A DNA stretch of 64,000 nucleotides from Fusibacter_C sp942493125 (GCA_942493125.1 OW818667.1:620001-684000); one strand, 5' to 3'. Positions 34,330 to 43,265 are shown, counted from the stretch's first letter. Translations and numbers: made by a program. The notes: generated by a model not told the origin, from the letters alone.

Positions 34330-35235
34330 TTATTTTTTAACTTCTGATTCGTAATAAACCCACATAGATGACGATTTAAATACGAGCAGTGACAGTGTGA
34401 GTATGATGAGGAACATTATCCAAGCATTGGCAGAGGCATAACCCATCTCGAAATGTTTGAATGCGTTGTTATAGACGTACATTGCATAAAAATAAGTTGA
34501 ATTCGACGGACCACCTTTTGTCATCAGAAGTGCCAATGTCAGCTGTTGGAAGGCCGAGATAATCGTCATGATCAAGTTGAATAACAGTGCTGGTGTTATG
34601 AGCGGTAATGTGATTTTGAAAAAACGATGAAATGCATTTGCGCCATCTAAAGTGGCTGCTTCATAATAATCCTTTGGAATTTCTCTAAGGGCTCCAAGAA
34701 AAATTAAAACCATCGTCCCTTGACCCCACAAACTCGCGATGACCATGGCGATCAATGACCATTTTGGATCGCCGAGCCAGTTTGGACCGGCTATGCCAAT
34801 GAGTGACAACAAGTAGTTGATCACACCGTATTTGAAATCGAATATCCAAATCCAGATCATGGACAAGGCAACACCTGAAATAACTGAGGGTAGATAAAAC
34901 ACGGTTTTGAAGAAAGATAACCCTTTGATTTTTTGATTGAGCAGAAGAGCTAATCCAAGCGCGATACCCATAAAAAGAGGCACAAAAATAATTGCAAATT
35001 TGACGGTAATAAATAAGCTGTGTCCAAACATCTTGTCTTCAGTAAACATTCTCATGTAATTCCCGAATCCCACAAATGCAGGATCGCCAACGATGGGCCA
35101 ATCAAAGAAGCTGATGATCAATGAAAATAATAGCGGTCCTATTGTAAAGATCAAGAATCCCAATATCCAAGGCATAATGAACAAATAGGGAATCATCTCT
35201 TTTCTAAATCTTTTTTTGGCTTTATTAGCTATCAT
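34330..35235 (-). CDS. Sugar ABC transporter permease, MalF type
   Basis: The 301-aa integral membrane protein has an N-terminal YLFIMPWILGFLIFTIGPLLFSL segment and the EAA loop (DYYEAATLDGANAFHRFFKITLPLITP). It is the first permease after the binding protein, 58 bases from it, and pairs with the MalG-type permease 12 bases downstream. Typical CUT1 family, which imports di- and oligosaccharides. Confidence 0.93.
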   Translation of the reverse strand: MIANKAKKRFRKEMIPYLFIMPWILGFLIFTIGPLLFSLIISFFDWPIVGDPAFVGFGNYMRMFTEDKMFGHSLFITVKFAIIFVPLFMGIALGLALLLNQKIKGLSFFKTVFYLPSVISGVALSMIWIWIFDFKYGVINYLLSLIGIAGPNWLGDPKWSLIAMVIASLWGQGTMVLIFLGALREIPKDYYEAATLDGANAFHRFFKITLPLITPALLFNLIMTIISAFQQLTLALLMTKGGPSNSTYFYAMYVYNNAFKHFEMGYASANAWIMFLIILTLSLLVFKSSSMWVYYESEVKK

Positions 35236-35293
35236 AGGTCTCTCCCCTTGAAAGCCAAGGTGGCTGATTGACAGCCACCTTTTGGCTTCTTCT

Positions 35294-36529
35294 TTATTCT
35301 AAAAACTGAGCAGACTCTGATACGGCTTCATCTAAGATAGCTTTTACATCAATCGCTTCACCATTAACCGAATCCACAAATATTTTTTCAATCGCATAGA
35401 GCATTTTTTCAGAAATCTTGCTGTATTCGGCATTTAATAAAAATGCTGGCGTATGCGCCGCAGCAGTTTCGAGCATGTCATAAAAAGGTTTGTAGAATGG
35501 ATCTGTCAAATAGTTGAGTTCCAAAGCAACGCTCTTAAGAACTGGAAGGTCGATTTTCGCACGCATTTTCACCGCTTCAGGAGATGTATAGAACTTGATG
35601 AATTCCCATGCGAGTTCCTTGTTTTTCGAATCTTTAGCCATGCAAAGCGCCGATGAGTTGATAACACTTGATGCTTCTTTGGCTGTTGGCAATGCCACTA
35701 TGCCTAGATTTTCTGCACCAATACTCTCAATATGTCGCTCGAGTGGCCAAATACCGCTTTCTTGCATCGCGACATTCCCACCTCTGAAAGCATTGCTGAC
35801 ACTATCTTGTGCGCCAAGTGCAGAACCTTCTTTGACCATGTCAGAATACATTTGCATCATGGAAACAGCTTCATCACTGTTAAAATAACCATCCATCACT
35901 TTGCCATCTTCTGAAAGGTATGAAGTGCCAAAACTCCAGTAGTATTGTTCAAAGTCATATGGGTCAGGACTCGTTGCGAATGCAAATCCATAAACATCGT
36001 CACCAAGCGATGACAATGCGACTGCTTTCTCTCTTAAGTCGTCCCATGTCCATCCCTCTTCAGGATAAGCAACACCAGCTTTGTCAAATAATGCTTTGTT
36101 ATAATAAACGACATGAGATGTGTAGCCAACCGGCATACCTAATACATTGTCACCCATTGTGCTGTAATTTAAGATACCTGGGTAAAGGTCGTCCATAAGT
36201 GCCTTAAAAGTTTCATCTGAATCCATATAGCTGTTCAGCGGTTCCAGTGATGCCTGATAAGTTGGGAAATCCCACATATACATGACGTCAGGTGCATTTT
36301 TAGCGCCAAAACCAGCCGCAATCTTCTGATCGTAACCATCTCCGTATCCCTCTACCTGTACTTTTACGCCAGGGTTGAGTTCTTCAAAACGTTTAGCGAT
36401 TTGTTTCTGTACTTCCAATGTATCCTCGGAATCCCATGTGGCAAAACGTAAAACTTTCGTTTCATCCTTGGCACACCCCATTAGGCCAAATGCGATGACA
36501 AATACCAATAACAAGCAAAGCTTTTTCAT
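35294..36529 (-). CDS. Extracellular sugar-binding lipoprotein of ABC importer
   Basis: The 411-aa CUT1-family solute-binding protein has a lipoprotein signal (MKKLCLLLVFVIAFGLMGCAK, with lipobox LMGC and Cys19 as anchor). The mature part shows LRFATWDSEDTLEVQKQIAKRFEE, MYMWDFPTYQASLEPL and AWEFIKFYTSPEAVKMRAK, typical of SBP_bac_1. It heads the importer-glycosidase operon, behind a strong promoter overlapped by LacI-type operator sequences. Ligand is inferred as a beta-galactoside oligosaccharide, not proven. Confidence 0.94.
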   Translation of the reverse strand: MKKLCLLLVFVIAFGLMGCAKDETKVLRFATWDSEDTLEVQKQIAKRFEELNPGVKVQVEGYGDGYDQKIAAGFGAKNAPDVMYMWDFPTYQASLEPLNSYMDSDETFKALMDDLYPGILNYSTMGDNVLGMPVGYTSHVVYYNKALFDKAGVAYPEEGWTWDDLREKAVALSSLGDDVYGFAFATSPDPYDFEQYYWSFGTSYLSEDGKVMDGYFNSDEAVSMMQMYSDMVKEGSALGAQDSVSNAFRGGNVAMQESGIWPLERHIESIGAENLGIVALPTAKEASSVINSSALCMAKDSKNKELAWEFIKFYTSPEAVKMRAKIDLPVLKSVALELNYLTDPFYKPFYDMLETAAAHTPAFLLNAEYSKISEKMLYAIEKIFVDSVNGEAIDVKAILDEAVSESAQFLE

Positions 36530-36571
36530 AAGATTACTCCCTTCAAAATGTTGTATTGTCTTGATGAAATA

Positions 36572-36600
36572 ATTTTACTAAATCTTTTACCATATGTCAA
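36572..36600 (-). promoter_or_regulatory. Promoter of the glycoside/ABC operon
   Basis: On the minus strand TTGACA (36600-36595) and TAAAAT (36577-36572) are 17 bases apart. Operator-like repeats overlap its spacer and lie just upstream of it. Confidence 0.82.
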
Positions 36601-36626
36601 TCAATTCGTTTAGTAAATATTTTACT
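36574..36626 (-). promoter_or_regulatory. LacI-type operators at the glycoside operon
   Basis: Operator O1 is AGTAAATATTTTACT at 36612-36626, nearly a perfect dyad (AGTAAA/TTTACT) upstream of the -35. O2, at about 36574-36591 (TTTACTAAATCTTTTACC), overlaps the promoter spacer. The AAATCTTTTA core of O2 is repeated three times before the LacI gene, and TTTTAGTAAATC there matches O1. Two sites 38 bases apart suit cooperative LacI binding. Confidence 0.7.
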
Positions 36627-36651
36627 TAATTGCTTGACGTCTCTTCAGCAT

Positions 36652-36691
36652 AAAAAAACAAGCTCTAACAAAATTTCTTTGTCAGAACTTG
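36652..36691 (-). terminator. Terminator of the FHA-FtsW-PBP-Arr operon
   Basis: On the minus strand, CAAGTTCTGACAAAG pairs with TTTTGTTAGAGCTTG (G-T and one mismatch allowed), followed by TTTTTTT. Confidence 0.85.
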
Positions 36692-36703
36692 ATTCAATAC
36701 TTA

Positions 36704-36793
36704 TCACATGTGATTATATTTGTTTTTTTTATTCTCGTACATCATTTTATCTGCTTTATTGATCATTTCTTGAGGTGTGCTTTCATCAGAATA
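36704..36793 (-). pseudogene. C-terminal remnant of a GGDEF protein
   Basis: Thirty codons read YSDESTPQEMINKADKMMY then ENKKNKYNHM and stop. This is the closing helix of a GGDEF domain (the ADKxMY signature) with no start and nothing of the catalytic part upstream, where the Arr gene ends in another frame. It is a decayed diguanylate cyclase tail left at the operon end. Confidence 0.7.
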
Positions 36794-36795
36794 CT

Positions 36796-37545
36796 CTAAT
36801 TGATGATTGCACCATTGTTCTTTTCGACATCTTCTTTCCACTTGAGTTTTTCTGTAGGTGATAATTGTAGCCACTCTGAAACTTCACCTACAATCCTAAG
36901 AGGCTCAAAAGAGCGATACGAACGCGTCAAGTTGCCTGGAAATTTTTTATCAGTCACATTTGGATCATCTTCAAAATCACCTGTAGGCTCCACCATATAG
37001 ATACGTTCACTGCCTTCACCCTTAGCAAGAGCTGCAGCTAAGCCAGCGCCATTTATGTTCGCTGTAAAGTAGATATGATTCATTTTTAAATCAGCTTGAT
37101 AATTAGAGGTGCCTCCAGAGACTAGCAAGTCACCAATGGAAAGATTCGCTTTAGTTCCATGATAAAATGGGCCTCGATCTGTTGGTGCCCCTTTATACTG
37201 ACTTGCTAAACCTCGACACTTAGTGGCATTCATGGGATCACTCATGGCGTCATAACAGTCCGCCAAAGCGAGATAAATCGTTGGATAGGCACTTATTACG
37301 TTGTCATCATCGTACGTCTGCGCGCATGTCAATGATCGATTAAGCCACTTGGCAGTCTCTTCAACGTGTTGCTGCAGACGAGAAACATGATAGGCCGCGA
37401 TAAATTTCTCATAATCATCCGCTGCTTCTTCCCATGCTTTATCAAACTGTTGCCTAGCTAGTTCAACTTCTCCTTTTGCTTCAAATTGCATGCCACTTAT
37501 ACACAATTGTATGATTGGGTTAAAAGGATCAAATTTCACAGTCAT
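36796..37545 (-). CDS. arr: Rifampin ADP-ribosyltransferase (Arr) with N-terminal TPR-like extension
   Basis: The 249-aa protein has a TPR-like helical N-terminal half (about residues 1-115; AKGEVELARQQFDKAWEEAADDYEKFIAAYHVSRLQQ) and a C-terminal Arr domain (about 125-228; GPFYHGTKANLSIGDLLVSG, IYFTANINGAGLAAALAKG, RIYMVEPTGDFEDDPNVTDKKFPGNLTRSYRS, LRIVGEVSEW). Arr transfers ADP-ribose from NAD to rifamycins, inactivating them. The classical enzyme is about 140 aa, so the N-terminal part is an addition also seen in some Firmicutes. It overlaps the PBP gene by ATGA, so it is cotranslated with cell-division genes. Confidence 0.9.
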   Translation of the reverse strand: MTVKFDPFNPIIQLCISGMQFEAKGEVELARQQFDKAWEEAADDYEKFIAAYHVSRLQQHVEETAKWLNRSLTCAQTYDDDNVISAYPTIYLALADCYDAMSDPMNATKCRGLASQYKGAPTDRGPFYHGTKANLSIGDLLVSGGTSNYQADLKMNHIYFTANINGAGLAAALAKGEGSERIYMVEPTGDFEDDPNVTDKKFPGNLTRSYRSFEPLRIVGEVSEWLQLSPTEKLKWKEDVEKNNGAIIN

Positions 37546-38984
37546 TGTCCACCTCCATTTTTAATCCACTGCGACATAATTTTTCTGGCGATTGGTGCAG
37601 CGACTTGACCGCCGTCCCTATCTTGATTTTCAAGAATGACCGCTATGGCGATTTCTGGATCTGATGCAGGTGCAAATCCGATAAACCACGCGTGGTCATT
37701 GCCTCCACCTTCAGTGGATTTTTCATTTTGGGCTGTTCCTGTTTTTCCGGCCACAACAACCTCTGAGATTGCAGCCTTTGTACCCGTTCCATTTTTAACG
37801 ACTTCAATCATCATTTCTTTTACAAGTTCAGAGGTCTTGCTATCGGTTAAATTGTATAATTTTTTAGACCGTGTATTTGAGAGAATGATGTTATTTCTAT
37901 CGGATATGCTTTTAACTAAATAGGGCTCCATGATGACGCCGTCATTGGCAATCCCTGCACATATGAGCGCCATCTGAAGGGGTGTGACGAGAAGTTTGCC
38001 TTGTCCGATGACCGTTGCCGCATACTCCGTTTTACTTTTAATATTTGGGTTGATGCTGCTTTTTTTTGTCGGTATGTCAAAACTGATAGTATGGTTTAAT
38101 CCAGCATTTTCAGCGGTTTTGACCAATGCCTTTGCGTCTAGAACCTCTGATAATTTTGAAAAATAGACATTGCTCGATAGGGCCATAGCCGATGTCATGT
38201 TGAGTACGCCGTAGGCTTTATTATTAAAATTTGCAAACGTTTTACCATCGATGACAACGCTTCCGGTATCCTCAAACTGAAAATCTATGAGGCCTTCTTC
38301 AATGGCAGCAACAGCTGTTACCACTTTAAACGTCGAACCTGGTGGGTATAAACCAACGACAGCTCTTGGTAGTAAGGGGCTGTTTTCATTGGTTGATATG
38401 TCAGCCCAGTTGTCTTCCAATGACTTTTCATTTGGATTGAAATCAGGTGTGCTGACCATCGCTAAGATCTCACCCGTTTTAGGGTTTATTGCAACGATAG
38501 AGCCACGCTTGTCACCAATTAGTTCTCGTGCCAATGCCTGTAAATTATGGTCAATGGTTAATATGAGATTATTCCCGGTTTTATCTTCGCCAGTCACAAG
38601 ACTCACGGTATTGCCGATAAGACCAAGTGCGTTTATACCAAGCAATGTGTCATTGTATTGGGCTTCCAAAAGCGTTTTTCCATAAATATCAGAATTGTAA
38701 CCGATGATATGTGCGTAAAGTCTCTTGTAGGGATAACTTCTGCTTGAGAGACCATCCGTCACTTTTGTGGCTGCAATGACCTCGCCGTTTCTATCATAAA
38801 TTTGCCCACGTACAATCCCCTGTTCATTGGCTTTAAGACGTCTATTGTAGTTATTAGCCATTAGTGATTCTTTACCATATAGTTCAAAATAACTCATGTA
38901 GACGACTAAACTTAAAAAAAGTATATTGATCACGATAAAGATGTGGAGTATCCTACTATTCGTTGTCGATTTCTTCAACTTCAA
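37542..38984 (-). CDS. Penicillin-binding protein 2-like transpeptidase
   Basis: The 480-aa class B PBP has one N-terminal membrane segment (residues 12-33), a short dimerisation part (about 50-140) and a transpeptidase domain: STFK in PPGSTFKVVTAVAA, SSN in ALSSNVYFSKL, KTG in VAGKTGTAQNEKS. Family members of PbpA type work with a FtsW/RodA polymerase in septal or elongation peptidoglycan synthesis. It overlaps the FtsW gene by 29 bases and the Arr gene by 4. Confidence 0.94.
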   Translation of the reverse strand: MKLKKSTTNSRILHIFIVINILFLSLVVYMSYFELYGKESLMANNYNRRLKANEQGIVRGQIYDRNGEVIAATKVTDGLSSRSYPYKRLYAHIIGYNSDIYGKTLLEAQYNDTLLGINALGLIGNTVSLVTGEDKTGNNLILTIDHNLQALARELIGDKRGSIVAINPKTGEILAMVSTPDFNPNEKSLEDNWADISTNENSPLLPRAVVGLYPPGSTFKVVTAVAAIEEGLIDFQFEDTGSVVIDGKTFANFNNKAYGVLNMTSAMALSSNVYFSKLSEVLDAKALVKTAENAGLNHTISFDIPTKKSSINPNIKSKTEYAATVIGQGKLLVTPLQMALICAGIANDGVIMEPYLVKSISDRNNIILSNTRSKKLYNLTDSKTSELVKEMMIEVVKNGTGTKAAISEVVVAGKTGTAQNEKSTEGGGNDHAWFIGFAPASDPEIAIAVILENQDRDGGQVAAPIARKIMSQWIKNGGGQ

Positions 38985-40242
38985 AGACCTCCTCTCTCAA
39001 TATTGATCCTGAAAGTGCCTGTAGAAGCCCTAGTATTAAGAAACTTGAGATTAAAGAGGAACCGCCGTAACTTACAAAAGGTAACGTAATACCCGTAAGT
39101 GGGATGACTTTAGTGACGCCACCTATGATGATAAAGGTTTGAAAGCCAATCGTTGTCGTCAATCCAAACGCAAGCGCTTTTGTATACGGATCACGAAGTC
39201 TCAGACAGATTTTAATGCCACGGTAAACGAGCAACATAAATAAAACGATAATTGCAATTCCACCAAAGATACCCATTTCTTCACAAATCGCAGAGAAAAT
39301 AAAGTCCGTTTCTACATTTGGAATAAAATGAGGATAACCCAGACCTAAGCCTGTTCCAAAAAAACTGCCACTGCCTATCGCAAAGAGCGATTGTGTTATT
39401 TGATAACCCTTTCCAGCAATATCGGCATAGGGATTGAGCCAGCTGTCAACTCTTACCTGTAAATGCGGCATGATCTGAACTGCCAATAGTGCTGCGACGC
39501 CTGCAAAAGCCGCATTGATCCCTACAAAAGTAATCGCCTTTTCAAATACATAAACAATTGATAAATAAACCATAAATATCAATAGCGCGGTTCCAAACTC
39601 TCTTTGGAGTACAAAGAATCCGAGTACAATAAAGACCATGGCCATTAGAGACCACTTAGGCGGTACAATCTTGTCTCGTATCTTTAGGCGTAAAGCCTCA
39701 GGGTTTGATACAAATGACGCCATAAAAAATACGAACAAAATTTTTATGAATTCTGAAGGCTGAAATGAGAATCCACCTAGTATAATCCAGTTTTTAGCAC
39801 CGTTTATTCTGACGCCTATTATTTGAGTCAATATAAAGAGAAAAATCATAAGCCCATAAAAAAACCAAATGAATCTAATGCGTTTATTTAGTAGGCGATA
39901 AATTGAGCTTGTTACGATAAAAAAGCCCGTGCCTATTAAAAACCATATGAATTGTTGGATGCCAACTTCAGTGGACAATCTTAGCTGCATGGCTAACCCC
40001 ATACTCAAAATCAATGAGACAATGAGCGCTATATAGGTATCACCCATCTTAAATTTCTTGAGTATAATAGTTGTCATATAGGTTAATACTGCTTTGGTTG
40101 CACCAAGTATCATAATTAAAGGCACAAATACACCACTCCTAAAAGCGAGTAGCGCAAATAAAATGAGATCAATCAGAGCCACTAAATGTACAGGAGAAAC
40201 GGGCTTTGATTTTTTTCTTTGAATCGATACGATTTTATCCAT
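38956..40242 (-). CDS. FtsW/RodA/SpoVE family peptidoglycan polymerase
   Basis: The 428-aa integral membrane SEDS protein has about ten transmembrane segments with family motifs (WIILGGFSFQPSEFIKI, GYQITQSLFAIGSGSFFGTGLGLG, ETDFIFSAICEEMGIFGG, PLTGITLPFVSYGGSS). ATG 40242 is chosen by AAGGTGGG upstream; the longer ORF starts inside the FHA gene. It overlaps the FHA gene by 8 bases and the PBP gene by 29. Confidence 0.95.
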   Translation of the reverse strand: MDKIVSIQRKKSKPVSPVHLVALIDLILFALLAFRSGVFVPLIMILGATKAVLTYMTTIILKKFKMGDTYIALIVSLILSMGLAMQLRLSTEVGIQQFIWFLIGTGFFIVTSSIYRLLNKRIRFIWFFYGLMIFLFILTQIIGVRINGAKNWIILGGFSFQPSEFIKILFVFFMASFVSNPEALRLKIRDKIVPPKWSLMAMVFIVLGFFVLQREFGTALLIFMVYLSIVYVFEKAITFVGINAAFAGVAALLAVQIMPHLQVRVDSWLNPYADIAGKGYQITQSLFAIGSGSFFGTGLGLGYPHFIPNVETDFIFSAICEEMGIFGGIAIIVLFMLLVYRGIKICLRLRDPYTKALAFGLTTTIGFQTFIIIGGVTKVIPLTGITLPFVSYGGSSLISSFLILGLLQALSGSILREEVFEVEEIDNE

Positions 40243-40690
40243 GTCGTTTCCCACCTTCAGAAAACACAAGCTTTGTGACGCCGATCAATATTTCATCGCC
40301 GTTTCTTAACATGACAGGGTTCAATAGCTTCACATCATTAATATAAGTGCCATTGACACTTCCTAAATCAGATATAGTAAAACCTTGTCCCGTTTTATTA
40401 ATCTGTATATGTTTTGATGAAATATGGGGATCAGAGATCACAATCTCACATTCTAGCGAACGTCCAACTATAGTTAGTGCATTCTTTAGTGGAAAAACTT
40501 CAGTGACGGTATTTTGTCCCGTTTGATCCATGGATGACAAAAGTCTAAGGTGTGGCGTTGTGGCTTTTGATTCTTCACCATCTGTCATCGTCTTTATATC
40601 CAGATAAATCAATTTTGCAATTTTGAGTATAAACATATATATGACAAACGTTAGAACATACTTGGTTGCCATCGCAATTACTTCGTACAT
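40235..40690 (-). CDS. FHA domain protein with N-terminal membrane anchor
   Basis: The 151-aa protein has a hydrophobic helix at about residues 8-27 and a phosphothreonine-binding FHA domain (about 75-145; VGRSLECEIVISDPHISSKHIQI, LGSVNGTYINDVKL). First gene of the FHA-FtsW-PBP-Arr operon. FHA proteins in such operons link Ser/Thr kinase signals to wall synthesis (as fhaB-rodA-pbpA of actinobacteria). GAGGTGA precedes ATG 40690. Confidence 0.93.
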   Translation of the reverse strand: MYEVIAMATKYVLTFVIYMFILKIAKLIYLDIKTMTDGEESKATTPHLRLLSSMDQTGQNTVTEVFPLKNALTIVGRSLECEIVISDPHISSKHIQINKTGQGFTISDLGSVNGTYINDVKLLNPVMLRNGDEILIGVTKLVFSEGGKRHG

Positions 40691-40740
40691 GGAATCACCT
40701 CACTTAAGTTAAATTATATCATAAAAAAAGACCAGTATTC

Positions 40741-40774
40741 ACAAAACAAAACCCAAGATACAGGATCTTGGGTT
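40741..40774 (-). terminator. Terminator after the SDR gene
   Basis: AACCCAAGAT pairs perfectly with ATCTTGGGTT over a 5-base loop; on the minus strand TTTGTTTTGT follows. Confidence 0.85.
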
Positions 40775-40811
40775 CTTTGTGTACTAACTCGACGTACACT
40801 CGCCTTATGAA

Positions 40812-41687
40812 TTATCCATTAATTATTTTACCACCATTAATGTGTATTGTCTGCCCTGTTATATAGCTAGAAGCTCTTTCCCATGCTAAGAACACATAAG
40901 CTTCGGCGAGCTCGATAGGTTGTCCTGGCCTTTTGAGTGGCGTATCATCTCCAAACGCCTCTACATGCTCTTTGCTAAATGTCGATGGAATAAGCGGTGT
41001 CCAAATTGGTCCAGGTGCGATCTGGTTTACTCTAATTTTTTTCTCTGAAAGACTAATTGCAAGTGATCGAGTGAAAGATGAAATCGCTCCTTTGGTTGAC
41101 GAATAATCTATAAGCTTAGGGTTCCCTGCAAAAGCAGTTATCGAAGAAGTATTGATGATACTACTGCCTTCTTTTAAAAATGGTAGTGCTTCTTTTGTCA
41201 TATAGAAAAAGGAAAAGATATTCGTTCTGAATGTTTTCTCAAGCTGTTCATTGCTGATATCCAATATACTTTTTTGTGGATATTGAACAGCAGCGTTATT
41301 CACAAGAATATCCAATTGTTTGAATGCATCTATAACCTTTTCTACACTGGTTTTGCAAAACTCGGGATCTGTTATATCTCCCTTTATTGCGATACCCTTT
41401 GAACCGCTTTTTTCTATATGTTCAAGTACTTCGTGCGCATCTTTATCCTCTTCTAAATATATGATAGCTACATTACAGCCTTCTTTTGCATAGGCCACTG
41501 CCACCGCTCTCCCTATGCCGCTGTCTCCACCAGTTATTATTGCTGTTTTGCCTTCAAGTCGTTTATAACCACTATAGTTTTCATGTTCAAATATAGGCTT
41601 TAATTCCATTTCATGTTCTCTTCCTGGTTGATCATTAATCTGCTCACCTTTAATCTCTTCACCAGTCGGAAACTTAATATTAGACAT
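40812..41687 (-). CDS. SDR family oxidoreductase (YhdF/YhxC-like)
   Basis: The 291-aa short-chain dehydrogenase has the long N-terminus of stress-related SDRs (about 45 residues before the fold), the dinucleotide motif TGGDSGIGRAVAVAYAKEG, NNAAV, catalytic Ser in INTSSITA and Tyr-Lys in DYSSTKGA. The C-terminal TGQTIHINGG is typical. Substrate is unknown; related Bacillus proteins belong to the general stress regulon. It seems monocistronic. Confidence 0.92.
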   Translation of the reverse strand: MSNIKFPTGEEIKGEQINDQPGREHEMELKPIFEHENYSGYKRLEGKTAIITGGDSGIGRAVAVAYAKEGCNVAIIYLEEDKDAHEVLEHIEKSGSKGIAIKGDITDPEFCKTSVEKVIDAFKQLDILVNNAAVQYPQKSILDISNEQLEKTFRTNIFSFFYMTKEALPFLKEGSSIINTSSITAFAGNPKLIDYSSTKGAISSFTRSLAISLSEKKIRVNQIAPGPIWTPLIPSTFSKEHVEAFGDDTPLKRPGQPIELAEAYVFLAWERASSYITGQTIHINGGKIING

Positions 41688-41797
41688 AATAAAACCTCCT
41701 ATATAAGTGTCAGAAATTTTTAGTTACACCTGATTACAAAATACCCTTTTCGAAATTATCAAATCAACAACAAGTGCTTTGAGTTTCAAAAAATACT

Positions 41798-41950
41798 TTA
41801 GCGTGCAACAAGGTGTTTAGTGTATGGCTCCAACAAAAACATAAGCTGTTCAGTAACTTCCTGAACATTGCAAGGCATAGAATTATTGATCCACCATTCC
41901 AATACACCAATAAACCCAGAAGCCAAAAAACGATGCGCAATGAAAACACA
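41798..41950 (-). pseudogene. C-terminal remnant of a TetR family regulator
   Basis: A stretch of about 50 codons reads HRFLASGFIGVLEWWINNSM then PCNVQEVTEQLMFLLEPYTK and a stop. This is the final ligand-domain helices of many TetR/AcrR regulators. The DNA-binding half is absent; the end of the VOC gene stands directly upstream. It is a truncated relic, and the deletion boundary is near 41950-41968. Confidence 0.7.
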
Positions 41951-41968
41951 TCCAGCGAAAAAGGGCAT

Positions 41969-42493
41969 TCACTCCCCGCTAAAGCTTTTGGCCCATTCAG
42001 CTACCCTACGGCTACTTTCTTCTAGAGACAAATCTTCAATCCTAGTCATAATTGACCATCTTACGCCAAATGGATCCAATATACTTCCAAATCGATCGCC
42101 TGAAACAAAGTTTGCAACCGGTTCTCTTACTATCGCGCCTCTTGCTACCGCATTTTCAAATACCTGATCAACACTAGGTACGTAAATGCCTAAAGAATAA
42201 CACGCATTGTCATCTTCTGGCGGTAGAACGAGTTTATATGCCGGATTCGCTGCGCCTAAGTGCAAAAAACCATTTCCAAAATTCAACTCAGCATGAACAA
42301 TGATTTTATTTCCATTTTCATCAGGATATTCAGTGATATCTTTAACCCTAGCATTGAAAACAGACTCATAGAACGCTATTGCTTCAGAAGGATTCTTCAC
42401 TGTAATAAATGGGGTAATCGTTGTAAAGCCGTTTGGGGTTCCATTCTTTGTATGGTTACCTGTTACTCCCAAATAATCTATGTTCTTAGTCAT
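41969..42493 (-). CDS. VOC family protein, PhnB-like
   Basis: The 174-aa protein has a glyoxalase/bleomycin-resistance fold of the PhnB type (FTTITPFITVKNPSEAIAFYESVFNA, YSLGIYVPSVDQVFENAVARGA, RFGSILDPFGVRWSIMTRIED). PhnB-like proteins are often unassigned enzymes or binding proteins. Its start is behind GGAGG. A dyad element 24 bases upstream (42518-42541) nearly duplicates that upstream of ku. Confidence 0.9.
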   Translation of the reverse strand: MTKNIDYLGVTGNHTKNGTPNGFTTITPFITVKNPSEAIAFYESVFNARVKDITEYPDENGNKIIVHAELNFGNGFLHLGAANPAYKLVLPPEDDNACYSLGIYVPSVDQVFENAVARGAIVREPVANFVSGDRFGSILDPFGVRWSIMTRIEDLSLEESSRRVAEWAKSFSGE

Positions 42494-42517
42494 TATTATG
42501 CCTCCTTAAATAAATAA

Positions 42518-42541
42518 GGAAATTGGAATTATGCAATTTCC
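42518..42541 (-). promoter_or_regulatory. Dyad element upstream of the VOC gene
   Basis: Minus strand: GGAAATTGCATAAT then TCCAATTTCC. Same arms and centre as the element upstream of ku at 15722-15746, including the preceding TGA. Confidence 0.45.
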
Positions 42542-42569
42542 TCAAAAAAATCTATTTTATAGTTACCCT

Positions 42570-43196
42570 TTATTGGATTGAACCCATCAACGCATAAAAA
42601 TATTGAGCTTCTTGCGTCTTATTAAGACTGTACCAAGCATCTATTGTTTCTGATGAAAACACATCCAGCGCTTTTAAGACGTGGACAGTAAATTCCAATG
42701 GCGCTATGCCAGAAGCAGTGATTAATTTCCCATCAGTTACTGCAGATTCCATTTTATAATAGTTTTCACCGGTATAATTGGGACAGATCATTTTAAGATA
42801 TTCCAGATCATTGCTTGTATGCCAACGCGAATTCAGAAGTCCGGCCTGGGCAAGTCCCATTGTCGCACCACAAATGGCTGCAACCAAAAGACCTTCTTTT
42901 AAACATCCCTCTGCAAATTTTAAGATGGGTTGATGAATCGAATCCATCCAGGTGTCTCCACCAGGTAAAATCAACGCATCTGCCCTTTCTATGCTGCAGT
43001 CAACCAGTTTGATATCAGGCAGTATTTTCAGTCCACCCATTGTGGTTACAGGAGTCATTTCATTTCCAACAGTTACTATTTTTAATGGCGCATGCCCCTT
43101 TTTAAAATATCTTCCCGTATTCAGCTCGGCGGTTAAGTAACCTATTTCCCAGTCTGACATTGTATCAAATACATAAAGATATACTGTATTATTCAT
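42570..43196 (-). CDS. DJ-1/PfpI family protein (class I glutamine amidotransferase-like)
   Basis: The 208-aa protein has the PfpI/DJ-1 pattern with the nucleophile elbow LLVAAICGATMGLAQAG (Cys in ICGAT) and ADALILPGGDTW. Related YdeA-like proteins are putative proteases, deglycases or chaperones. ATG 43196 is preferred to 43202 since AGGAG needs the 9-base spacing. It is 108 bases after a WYL regulator gene, with a terminator between. Confidence 0.9.
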   Translation of the reverse strand: MNNTVYLYVFDTMSDWEIGYLTAELNTGRYFKKGHAPLKIVTVGNEMTPVTTMGGLKILPDIKLVDCSIERADALILPGGDTWMDSIHQPILKFAEGCLKEGLLVAAICGATMGLAQAGLLNSRWHTSNDLEYLKMICPNYTGENYYKMESAVTDGKLITASGIAPLEFTVHVLKALDVFSSETIDAWYSLNKTQEAQYFYALMGSIQ

Positions 43197-43265
43197 AATC
43201 ATACTCTCCTCGTTTTAAAGTCGTCATGTGATACCAACAATTGATAATCAATGACTCTCTTCATT

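Noticed and set aside
41764..41949. 61-aa hydrophobic ORF on the minus strand
   Set aside because: It overlaps the TetR remnant in another frame, which has the recognisable protein sequence. No ribosome site.
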